Shown piece after piece: positions 21,667-29,541 of a stretch of 64,000 nt of DNA. The stretch is from JACCXG01 sp963834305 (GTDB taxonomy: Bacteria > Acidobacteriota > Vicinamibacteria > Vicinamibacterales > 2-12-FULL-66-21), in the NCBI GenBank assembly GCA_963834305.1, contig CAWIAX010000002.1, forward strand, positions 1,364,001 through 1,428,000, written 5' to 3'. Each line of letters begins with the position of its first letter. The first letter of the stretch is position 1. A model generated the notes under the pieces. That model searched no databases and was not told the DNA's origin. It saw only the letters and a program-made list of their open reading frames with translations. A program made the position numbers and the translations under genes.

Positions 21667-23121
21667 ATGCCGACTTCCCCTGATTCGAACAGCCACGGCG
21701 CGCCCGCCGCGTCCACAGGCGCATCCTCCCTCACGCGCCGCGACGCGCTGAAGCTCGCGGCGGCCGCGCTCATCCCGCAGGCGCCGCCGCTGACGAAACG
21801 GCACCGCGTCATCGTGGCGGGCGCTGGCATCGGCGGCCTGAGCTGCGCCTTCGAGCTGACGCGCCGCGGGCACGATGTCACGGTCGTTGAAGCCGCCGCG
21901 CGGACAGGCGGCCACGTCTTCACCGTCCGCGACGGCCTGGACGACGGGCTGTACGCGGACGGCGGGGCCGAGCACTTCACCGAACCCGGATACGAGCGTT
22001 ACCGGGAATACGTTCGCGAGTTCAATCTCCCCTCGGTTTACTACCCGCGGCGCGAGCACATTGTCCGCTGGATCGGCGGGCGGGCCTATACGCCCGAGAT
22101 GCTGGCCGACCCGAAGGTGCTGGCCGGCTTCGGCTTGAACCAGCGCGAGGTGGACTACCTGACGAGTCGTCCGTTCCCGGAGCTGGCGGGGCTGTACTTC
22201 GCGCCGTACGTGGACAACTTCGCGGACGAATACCGCCCGTTCGATGCGGGGCTCAACGAGCTCGATCGGCTCAGCGCGACCGAGCTCTTCCGGAAGGACG
22301 GGGCATCGGCCGGCGCGCTCCAGTTCATCGGCGGCAGCGGATCGGCGCTGCAGGCGGTATGGCATGCCGCGATTCTCAAGAAGCGCGGCGTTCCGCTCTT
22401 TCCCCCGAAGGTCTTCCGGCTGATCGGCGGCAACCAGCGGCTGACCGACACGTTCACGGAGCGGCTGGGCGATCGCGTCCGCCTCCGATCGCCGATCACC
22501 GCCATCGAACATGGCGAGACCGGCGTCCGCGTCACCTGCCTGCAGGACGGCGAAACCGTGCGTCTCGAAGGGGACTACCTGGTGTGTGCCATGTCGGCCA
22601 GGATGCTCCAGCGCCTGCCGGTCACGCCGGCGTTCCCGGAGGCCAAGGCCTATGCCATCGCGCACGTGCCCTATTACCACGACACGCGCGTGATCTTCCA
22701 GAGCCGCAGCCGCTTCTGGGACCGCGACGGCGTGAGCCCGAACATGGAGTTCGGGGACCCGCAGCTCGATCATGTCTGGAGCACGGGGGAGGACGTGAAG
22801 ACGACGCGCGGGCTGATGGCGGGTACGGCGTCCGGTGCGCAGACGGCGGACCGGGCACTCGCCGCCTTCCGGAAGCTCTACCCGGGGCGGTCGGAGGACA
22901 TCGAGAAGGCCCAGGTCGTCGTCTGGGCGCTCGATCCCTGGGCATCGGCCTGCGAGCGCACGTCTTACGGGCCTGGCGAACTGGCCAGGTTCTGGCCGAT
23001 CCTGATCGAGCCGCACGGCCGCATCCACTTCGCCGGCGCGTATGCGGACAACCTCAACTGGGGGATGGAAGCGGCCACGCGCTCGGCCAATCGCGTCGCC
23101 GAAGCGATTCATCGGGCGTAA
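21667..23121 (+). CDS. FAD-dependent amine oxidase-type oxidoreductase, Tat-exported
   Basis: Flavoprotein of 484 residues, intact. A twin-arginine signal (LTRRDALKLAAAALIPQ, residues ~22-38) is followed by the dinucleotide-binding motif VIVAGAGIGGLSCAFELTRR and the acidic end of the second strand (VVEAAARTGG). The FAD-closing C-terminal motif is HFAGAYADNLNWGMEAA. This arrangement fits flavin monoamine oxidases and protoporphyrinogen-oxidase-like enzymes; which amine or other substrate is oxidised cannot be told. The stop overlaps the convergent CRTAC1 gene by 13 bases. It shares a ~110-base divergent promoter region with the DinB gene. Confidence 0.87.
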   Translation: MPTSPDSNSHGAPAASTGASSLTRRDALKLAAAALIPQAPPLTKRHRVIVAGAGIGGLSCAFELTRRGHDVTVVEAAARTGGHVFTVRDGLDDGLYADGGAEHFTEPGYERYREYVREFNLPSVYYPRREHIVRWIGGRAYTPEMLADPKVLAGFGLNQREVDYLTSRPFPELAGLYFAPYVDNFADEYRPFDAGLNELDRLSATELFRKDGASAGALQFIGGSGSALQAVWHAAILKKRGVPLFPPKVFRLIGGNQRLTDTFTERLGDRVRLRSPITAIEHGETGVRVTCLQDGETVRLEGDYLVCAMSARMLQRLPVTPAFPEAKAYAIAHVPYYHDTRVIFQSRSRFWDRDGVSPNMEFGDPQLDHVWSTGEDVKTTRGLMAGTASGAQTADRALAAFRKLYPGRSEDIEKAQVVVWALDPWASACERTSYGPGELARFWPILIEPHGRIHFAGAYADNLNWGMEAATRSANRVAEAIHRA

Positions 23122-24986
23122 ACTCCCCTGCCCTCCGTCCCGGGACCGGGCGCATACGTCACCGCGCCCGTTCCCTGATCGATCGTCGCGATCGTGTCCA
23201 CGCGGTCCACCGGGTACGCCACCGTCTCGCCATTGGCCCAGCGGACTTCCAGGCGCGACACCCTGGCCTCGGCGCCAAGCCCGAAGTGGACGCGCAGATC
23301 GGACTGCGAGATCTGCCCGCGTCCGCTCGCGACCTCCCCTCTCCGGCGGAGCCCCCCGGCGGTCACGAACACGACCGAGCCGATCGCATCGCGCGGACAC
23401 TTGCGGGCCGGATCGCCGACGAGTCGAAGCGTCAGCCAGTGGCCGGCCGCCGCGCCGCCGACGTTCCGCGCAACGGTCGGTGGGCCGTCGATGTTGTTGA
23501 TGACGATATCGATGCCGCCGTCGTTGTCGAGATCGCCCACCGCCGAGCCGCGCGACACCCGCGCGGTCGTCAGCCCGTCGCCGGCCGCCGCCCCGATCTC
23601 CTCGAAGCGCTGCCCCGCCAGGTTGCGGAACAGCAGGGCGCGCTGCGCGTACGAGGTGTTCCACGGCAGCCGGTCCGCCGCCGGATAGACGTGGCCGTTG
23701 ACCACGAGCAGGTCGAGCCACCCGTCGTTGTCGTAGTCGAGGAAGTCGGTGCCCCAGCCCAGGAATGGCACCGAGACCTGCGCCAGGCCCGACTTGAAGC
23801 TGACGTCGGTGAACGAGGTGCCGTCGTGATTGCGGTACAGGACGTTGAAGTCGTCGGCGAAGTTGGTGATGTGAATGTCGTTCCGTCCGTCGTTGTCGTA
23901 GTCGCCGACGGCGACGCCCATGTGGGCCTGCTCGCGGCCGCTGCCGTCGAGCGCGGCACCGGACGGGTAGCTGATGTCGTCGAAGCGCCCGCCACCCGCG
24001 TTCCGGTAGACGTAGTTGGGACCGGAGTCGTTGGCCACCAGCAGGTCGAGCCGTCCATCGTCGTCCAGGTCGAGCCAGGCCACGCCGAATCCGTACAGGC
24101 CGCGGCGGTCCTCGACGCCCGCTTCGCGCGTGGTGTCGGTGAAGGTGCCGTCGCGGTTGTTGCGGAACAGGTGATCCGGCGCGCCGCGAAGGCCGCGAGG
24201 GCCGCACATCACCGGCAGCGAACGGTAGGTGCAATAGGCCGCGCCGCTGGCGTAGGCCGCCCCCATGCCGCGCCCGGCGGGCGCCGCGGCCTCCCCGGAC
24301 GGCGCGGCCGGGCGCCGCGGCGGAGCCGGGGGCGGGTTCCTGGGATCGAAGGCGACATAGCCGGCGACGAACAGATCGAGCCAGCCGTCGCCGTCGTAGT
24401 CGCCGAACGCACAGCCGGTCGACCAGCCGTCAACCGCCACGCCCGCGGCGGCGGCAACGTCGGCGAACCGGCCGTCGCCGCCGTTGCGGTACAGGCGGTT
24501 GGCCCCGAAGTTGGTGACGTAGAGGTCTGGCGTCCCGTTGTTGTCGATGTCGCCGGCGCACACGCCCTGGCCCCAGCGCTCGTTGGCAACACCCGCCGCG
24601 GCGGTGACGTCGCGGAACGTGCGGTCGCCGTTGTTGCGGTAGAGCGCGGCGCGCGGCACGCCGGCCGCACGCGGCGCCAGCGTCGAGCCGTTGACCAGGT
24701 AGATGTCGAGATGGCCATCGCCGTCGAAGTCCAGCAGCGCCACTCCCGAGCCCGTCGTCTCGATGATGTAGTCCTTGTCCGCGCCGCCCGACACGTGCTG
24801 GAAGCCCGACAGGCCAGCCTCGGCGGTCACGTCGGCGAAGCGCACGCCCGGCGGCGCGCCGGCTGGCGCCGCGGGCACCTGGCGGGTGGGCGGGAGCGGC
24901 TGCTGCACGGGACCGGCGGCGCACAGCAGCACGCCGGCGGCCATCCAGGCCGTGAGCAGCTTGACCCTGGTGTGGACGGCGCTCAA
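23109..24986 (-). CDS. CRTAC1 family protein (FG-GAP repeats plus ASPIC/UnbV domain)
   Basis: Secreted or surface-anchored seven-bladed beta-propeller protein of ~625 residues. Start: TTG at 24986 gives a proper signal peptide (MSAVHTRVKLLTAWMAAGVL); the internal ATG at 24944 would truncate it. Seven calcium-binding FG-GAP loops are visible: DFDGDGHLD, DIDNNGTPD, DYDGDGWLD, DLDDDGRLD, DYDNDGRND, DYDNDGWLD and DLDNDGGID. The C-terminus is an ASPIC/UnbV domain (LRVHFGLGAEARVSRLEVRW). It is the last gene of a six-gene run behind a TonB receptor and four TPR proteins, 4 bases after the preceding stop. A ligand-binding role is inferred. Confidence 0.9.
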   Translation of the reverse strand: MSAVHTRVKLLTAWMAAGVLLCAAGPVQQPLPPTRQVPAAPAGAPPGVRFADVTAEAGLSGFQHVSGGADKDYIIETTGSGVALLDFDGDGHLDIYLVNGSTLAPRAAGVPRAALYRNNGDRTFRDVTAAAGVANERWGQGVCAGDIDNNGTPDLYVTNFGANRLYRNGGDGRFADVAAAAGVAVDGWSTGCAFGDYDGDGWLDLFVAGYVAFDPRNPPPAPPRRPAAPSGEAAAPAGRGMGAAYASGAAYCTYRSLPVMCGPRGLRGAPDHLFRNNRDGTFTDTTREAGVEDRRGLYGFGVAWLDLDDDGRLDLLVANDSGPNYVYRNAGGGRFDDISYPSGAALDGSGREQAHMGVAVGDYDNDGRNDIHITNFADDFNVLYRNHDGTSFTDVSFKSGLAQVSVPFLGWGTDFLDYDNDGWLDLLVVNGHVYPAADRLPWNTSYAQRALLFRNLAGQRFEEIGAAAGDGLTTARVSRGSAVGDLDNDGGIDIVINNIDGPPTVARNVGGAAAGHWLTLRLVGDPARKCPRDAIGSVVFVTAGGLRRRGEVASGRGQISQSDLRVHFGLGAEARVSRLEVRWANGETVAYPVDRVDTIATIDQGTGAVTYAPGPGTEGRGVYAR

Positions 24987-24990
24987 GGGG

Positions 24991-25881
24991 TCACCGCGCG
25001 CGCAGCTGCTCGGCCTTGCGGAACGCGGCCTGCGCCCGGGCCGCGTTGCCCGACGCCTGATAAGCCTGGCCGAGCATGTAATGGGCCTCGGCCATGTCGG
25101 GCTCGAGGGCAATCGCGCGCTCCAGCTTGACGATGCCGTCGGCGGTGCGCTGCAGCCGCACGAGCGACGTGCCGAGCCCGGCCCACGCCACACCAGCCGC
25201 CGGGTTCCGCGCGATCGCCTGCTCGAACTTCCTGACCGCGCGCTCGTCGTCCTGTGAATACGAGAGGCAGACGCCGAGGCCGTACGCGCCATCGAAGGTC
25301 GGCCGGATCGCCTCGGCCTTGTCGTAGAGCGCGATCGCCTCGTCGCAGGCCAGGCGGATCCGCTTGAGCCGCGCCAGGCCAAGGAGCGCCTCCAGCAGGC
25401 GTGGCTGTGCCTCGAGCGCGGCCTCGTATGCCTTCTCAGCGTCGGCCCTGCGCTCCTGCGCTTCGAACATTTCGGCCTTCAGCTGGTGCACGCGCTCCGA
25501 CTCCGGAGCCATCTGTGCGAGGCGCTGAAACTGGCCAGCCGCCAGCTGCCGCGTGACCAGGCCGAGGTAATACAGGGCATCGACGTTGCCCGGATGGGCG
25601 CGCGCGGCGCGGCTGGCCAGGCGGTAGGCCGCGTCCCACTCGCCGCGCTCGAGGTGCACACGCAGCAGCAGCAGCTGCGCTCCGACGTCGCCAGGATGGA
25701 GATCGAGATAGGTGGTCGCGAGCCGGAAGGCGCGATCCGCATCGCCGGCGGCCAGGGCGCGCGAGGCCTCGACGAGCTCCGCCGCCGGCTTGGACGATGC
25801 TCGCGGGGCCGCCGGCACGGGCGCCGCCTGCCCGGCGGCGGGCGCCGGCGTTGTCTGTGCGGATGCCGCCGCCGCGAGCAT
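24991..25881 (-). CDS. Exported TPR protein (TPR unit 4 of the TonB-CRTAC1 cluster)
   Basis: Protein of ~296 residues made mostly of tetratricopeptide repeats (for example NVDALYYLGLVTRQLAAGQF, AGVAWAGLGTSLVRLQRTAD, AEAHYMLGQAYQASGNAARA), forming a superhelical scaffold for protein contacts. The ATG at 25881 leaves only the end of a signal peptide (MLAAAASAQ). In-frame sequence upstream supplies the expected basic and hydrophobic part (RRRAVRTAAAAALL) but no standard start, so an upstream CTG or an unseen base error is possible. The stop is 4 bases before the CRTAC1 start, so the two are probably co-translated. Confidence 0.83.
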   Translation of the reverse strand: MLAAAASAQTTPAPAAGQAAPVPAAPRASSKPAAELVEASRALAAGDADRAFRLATTYLDLHPGDVGAQLLLLRVHLERGEWDAAYRLASRAARAHPGNVDALYYLGLVTRQLAAGQFQRLAQMAPESERVHQLKAEMFEAQERRADAEKAYEAALEAQPRLLEALLGLARLKRIRLACDEAIALYDKAEAIRPTFDGAYGLGVCLSYSQDDERAVRKFEQAIARNPAAGVAWAGLGTSLVRLQRTADGIVKLERAIALEPDMAEAHYMLGQAYQASGNAARAQAAFRKAEQLRAR

Positions 25882-25936
25882 CAGCAGGGCGGCCGCCGCT
25901 GCCGTCCGGACCGCGCGGCGCCGCTGCCGGAGGCGC

Positions 25937-27542
25937 TCACGGCGCGTACGGCACCGCCTTGATGATCCGCAGGAACTCCTGGGCGCGGGCGTCGCGCTGC
26001 TCGATTAACGCCGCGACCCTCGCCGCCTGCGCCTCCCGCCGCGGATCCTTGGTCCGGGCATAGAGCGCGGCCAGGTTGACCGACGCCACGTAGTGATCCG
26101 GGTCGAGGGCGAGCGCCTTGGCGAGCGACGCCTCCGCCGGTCCGTATTCGTTCGAGCGCATCTGGATCAACCCGAGCTCCGCCCAGGCGTCGGCAAGACC
26201 GTCGTCGAGCGCGAGCGCCCGCTCGACCTCCCGCCGCGCGGTCGCCAGGTCGTTGGCCTGCCGCGCGATGCGTCCGAGAAAATAATGGGCGCCGGTGGCC
26301 GTTTCGGGTGCGCGAACGGCCTGCTCGAGCTCGGGCCGCGCTTCGTCGAACAGGTTGCTGTAGAACAGCGCGGCGCCCAGCGCGAAGTGGCCGCGCGGGT
26401 CGCCGGGCGTCAGCCGCACGTACTTCCTGAAGTACGGCAGCGACTCGGCCGGCTCGTGGCGGTGGGTCGCCACCGCGCCCATGGCGTAGTTGATCAGGGC
26501 ATTGTCGGGGTCGAGCTCGACGGCCTTCTTGAGCGAGTCGTAGGCTTCACGCACGAGGTTCTGCTCGACGCACACCATGCCGAAGAAGAAATGCACGGTG
26601 GCATTGCCGGGTTCGAGCGCCCGGGCGTGCGCCAGGTAGCCGAGCGCCCCGTCGAAGTCCTTGATCTTCACGGCCGTGCGCGCGAGTTCCAGCAGAAGCG
26701 GCGCTGAGGGCCCCTCGGCCGCCACCACGCGCTCGAACACCTGGCGGGCATCGGCGGAGCGGTCCGCACGGACGTAGCGCGCGGCCAGGGCGCGGAGCGC
26801 CCGTGCGGATGCCAGCCCGCGGCGGTCGAGCGCCTCGAGCATCGGCCACGGCCGTCTCTGTCCGGCGGCCCCGCGGCAGCGCCGGGAGCACGGCCAGGAC
26901 ATCCGCCTCGGTCAGGTCCGGGTGGGCAGCAAGCGATCGTCGACCGCGCGGCGCGGCCTCCGCCTCGTCGCCCAGCGCCGGCGGCGTTGGCGGCCGACAC
27001 CGCGAGCACCTGGGGCCGCTCGCGGATCTCCGCCGGCAGCCGCGCAATCATCGTGCGGCTCGCGGCAAACTGTCCGTCGAGCGCCAGCAGGAAGCGCGCT
27101 CTGGAATGCTCCCTCCACGCTGGACGGCTCGACGTCGAGCAGCCGGCGGTAGACGGATGATCGCCTTCGCGCGCATCGCGGGATCGTCGGCGGCCCGCTC
27201 CTGGTAGAGGCGGCCGAGGTTCTCGTAGCCGGCTGGCCCGCGCGGGGCGAGGCGGATGGTCGCCTGAAAATGCGCCTCGGCCGACTCGAAGCGGCCCTGC
27301 TGCGCAGCAACCACGCCGGCGAGATTGTGCAGGACGGGATCGTCCGGATGCGCCTTCGAGCGCCGGTTCGACGAGCCGGCCCGCCGCGGCGGCGTCGCCG
27401 CGTCCAACGAGCGCCGCGATCTGTTCGCAGGGTCGCCGGCGGAGCCAGGCCGTCCTGCACCGCCCTGGCGGCGCGCCGGGAAGCCGCCCAGGCAGACGAG
27501 GCCGACCAGGCAGACCAGTCCCGGACGTCGGGCGGCCGTCAA
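25937..27542 (-). CDS. Exported TPR protein (TPR unit 3; N-terminal third heavily frameshifted)
   Basis: TPR protein of ~535 residues. TTG at 27542 gives the signal peptide MTAARRPGLVCLVGLVCLGG, 9 bases after the upstream stop. TPR units continue through successive frames: HPDDPVLHNLAGVVAAQQGR, then PAGYENLGRLYQERAADDP, DVYRRLLDVEPSSVEGAF, FLLALDGQFAASRTMIARL and HPDLTEADVLAVLPALPRG. The clean frame starts at 26850 (MLEALDRRGLASARALRAL). About seven slips lie between 27480 and 26850, while the remaining 900 bases are open. It probably acts as a periplasmic scaffold; loss of function cannot be excluded. Confidence 0.7.
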
Positions 27543-27551
27543 CGGGATCGC

Positions 27552-28547
27552 TCAACGGGCCGGCTCCCGCCGGGCGGCGCGCAGTCGAGTGAACGTCGTC
27601 ATCGCCTCGTCCGCGTCAGCCGTGCGCCCTAGGCGCCGGTAGATGCGCGCCAGCGCGTAGTGCGGCTCCGCGTACGCTGCATCGGCCGCGGCGGCTTTCC
27701 TCAGCGCCTCGATCGCGTCCTCCAGCTCGTCGCGCTGTTCGAGGAGCGCACCAAGCTGATAGTGCGCGGGCGCGAACGCCGAGTCGGCGCGCAGCGCCTC
27801 CCGGAACAACATTTCCGGTTCGGTCAGCTCCGCCCGCGTCCGGAGCAGGATGCCGAGGTTCAGCGCGGGCCAGGGGGATGCCGTCGCGCCGTCCATCCGG
27901 TTGAGCCGCACGGCTTCGCGGTAGTGTGGAATCGCGTCGTCCGGCTGGTTCAGCGCTTCGTAGCAGAGCCCGAGGTTGTCGTGCGCGCGGGCAAACGCCG
28001 GGGTCCTGGCGATGACGGCCTGCAGCCGGCGAATCGCATCGGCGTACTGGCCGGCATCGTAGTCCAGTCTCGCCAGCCAATAGTCGTAGGTGACTTCCGC
28101 AGGCTCGGCTCGAACGAGCCGCTCCAGCTCGGGGCGGGCCCAGTCGCCCCGGCGCATCGCGATGTAGGCCAGCGCCAGCTGGAGCCGCGCCTGGTTGTCG
28201 AGGGGGCCGAGCGCCTCCGCCTTCTTGAGCGCGATCGCCGCGTTGAGCGGCTTGCGGTCCATCATGAAGACCCCGGCGATCTGCAGGAGCAGCTCGCGGG
28301 ACTTCGGCTGGCGGCCAATCGCCTCGGCGAGCAGCCGCTCGGCGCGCTCGTAGTCGCGCGCGGCCACCGCCTCGTCGATCTCGGCGAGCCCGGAGCCCGC
28401 CCGCCGCAGCGCGGCCGCAGGGGGCGGCGCGCTGATCTCCCACTCGAGCGCACCCATTGCCGGCGGCTGGGCAGCCGCGGGCGACGCGGTCAGCCCACAC
28501 AGCAGGACCACCTGGAGGAGGCATGGACGAAAAGGCCTCAGGGCCAA
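27552..28547 (-). CDS. Exported TPR protein (TPR unit 2; start uncertain)
   Basis: TPR protein of ~331 residues. Repeats include PLDNQARLQLALAYIAMRRG, AEVTYDYWLARLDYDAGQYA, PAFARAHDNLGLCYEALNQ and YAEPHYALARIYRRLGRTAD. The frame is open further upstream, but that part is encoded by G-rich tandem repeats. TTG at 28547 yields a convincing signal peptide (MALRPFRPCLLQVVLLCGL, cleavage after SPAAA) and is preferred over GTG at 28511. No ribosome site is visible. It lies between two other TPR genes, 9 bases before the next. It may be coupled to its neighbours in one transcript from the TonB receptor promoter. Confidence 0.78.
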   Translation of the reverse strand: MALRPFRPCLLQVVLLCGLTASPAAAQPPAMGALEWEISAPPPAAALRRAGSGLAEIDEAVAARDYERAERLLAEAIGRQPKSRELLLQIAGVFMMDRKPLNAAIALKKAEALGPLDNQARLQLALAYIAMRRGDWARPELERLVRAEPAEVTYDYWLARLDYDAGQYADAIRRLQAVIARTPAFARAHDNLGLCYEALNQPDDAIPHYREAVRLNRMDGATASPWPALNLGILLRTRAELTEPEMLFREALRADSAFAPAHYQLGALLEQRDELEDAIEALRKAAAADAAYAEPHYALARIYRRLGRTADADEAMTTFTRLRAARREPAR

Positions 28548-28602
28548 GGCCCGAGGGCAAGGGCCGTGCCCAACGCCCAAAGGCCAATGCCCAACGCTCA
28601 AC
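28538..28602 (-). repeat. Degenerate heptamer block (TTGGGCG / GCCCTTG types)
   Basis: Read on the minus strand: TTGAGCG, TTGGGCA, TTGGCCT and TTGGGCG units, then GCCCTTGCCCT. This is the same order, TTGGGCG type first and GCCCTT type second, as at 10492-10657 on the plus strand. It overlaps the presumed 5' end of the second TPR gene. Confidence 0.65.
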
Positions 28603-28619
28603 TTCAGCTCCCATCTCCA

Positions 28620-28663
28620 GTTCCCCCGTTCCCCAGTTCCCCCGTTCCCCAGTTCCCCAGTTG
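28620..28663 (-). repeat. Octamer G-tract array (AACTGGGG / AACGGGGG)
   Basis: Five G4 or G5 runs at an exact 8-base period on the minus strand, with loops of about four bases, beginning 3 bases after the stop codon of the upstream TPR gene (28666). This is a strong G-quadruplex motif. The unit resembles the CCCCAGT short repeats described from filamentous cyanobacteria (recalled, not searched). Confidence 0.88.
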
Positions 28664-28665
28664 TT

Positions 28666-29496
28666 TTAACGCTTCGCCGCTTCAATCCGGGAGGCGAGCG
28701 CGCGGGCCTCGCGGCTGTCGGGCATCAGGGCGAGCGCGCGGGCCACGGCCGCGGCGGCCTCGTTCAATCGTCCGTCACGGAGATAGAGGCGCGCAAGCGA
28801 CAGGTGCACGTCCACGAGGCTCGCATCGCGGGCGAGCGCGTCGCGGAACGCCTGCTCCGCCAGGTCGGGGCGGCCCTGTTCGAGATATTCGCGGCCGAGC
28901 GCCTGGTTGAGCCGGGCGCCCTTCGGATCGATGGCCTGCATGCGGGTATGCGCCCACTGGGACAGCCGGAGATAGGCCTTGCCCAGCCGATACGCGTATT
29001 CCGGCGACGCCGGCGACAACTGGACGAGCGTGCGGTACTCGTCCGCCAGGCACAGCACGTCTTCGAGGCGCTCGCAGGCGTCCGCGCGCTGGAGGTGCAC
29101 GGCCGGCTCTTTGGGCATCAGCTTCGCGGCGCGGTCGAGCTCGGCCAGGGCGGCCTTCGGCTGCCCGAGGGCCAGCAGGCTGGTGCCCGCGAGCAGGCGC
29201 GCGGGACCGAAGCCGGGATCGACCCGCGACGCCGCCCGGAACTCGACCAGCGCCGCCTTGTGCTGCCCGCGCTGCTGCAGCACGATGCCGAGGTTGTGGC
29301 GGACGAAGGGACGGTCGCCGCCGTCACGGATGACCGCACGGAAGGAGGCCTCGGCCGCGTCGAGCTGCCCGGCCGCCAGCGCCGCGACCCCTTCGGAGAA
29401 GCGGCTCGCCAGTGCCGGCGGCAGATCCTGGACGGCCGAGGCAAGGAGGGGCGCGACGAGGACAAGCGCCAGCGTCAGGCGGAGGGTGGCCGTCAT
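28666..29496 (-). CDS. Exported TPR protein (TPR unit 1)
   Basis: Intact TPR protein of 276 residues with signal peptide MTATLRLTLALVLVAPLLAS (cleavage before VQDLPP). An in-frame ATG five codons upstream (29511) is possible, but the signal peptide fits the ATG at 29496 better. Tandem helices include FVRHNLGIVLQQRGQHKAAL, GPARLLAGTSLLALGQPKAA and NQALGREYLEQGRPDLAEQ. It lies 45 bases after the TonB receptor stop on the same strand. The tail (ALASRIEAAKR) is followed at once by an octamer G-tract array. It probably acts as a periplasmic scaffold partnering the receptor; no enzymatic motif is seen. Confidence 0.87.
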   Translation of the reverse strand: MTATLRLTLALVLVAPLLASAVQDLPPALASRFSEGVAALAAGQLDAAEASFRAVIRDGGDRPFVRHNLGIVLQQRGQHKAALVEFRAASRVDPGFGPARLLAGTSLLALGQPKAALAELDRAAKLMPKEPAVHLQRADACERLEDVLCLADEYRTLVQLSPASPEYAYRLGKAYLRLSQWAHTRMQAIDPKGARLNQALGREYLEQGRPDLAEQAFRDALARDASLVDVHLSLARLYLRDGRLNEAAAAVARALALMPDSREARALASRIEAAKR

Positions 29497-29541
29497 CACG
29501 CCACCCAGCATCCCGACGGCCGGCGCCTCCGGCTGAGAGCC

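Noticed and set aside
23109..23121. 13-base overlap of two convergent stop regions as a special antisense device
   Set aside because: Short tail-to-tail overlaps are common in compact genomes, and no hairpin or promoter accompanies it.
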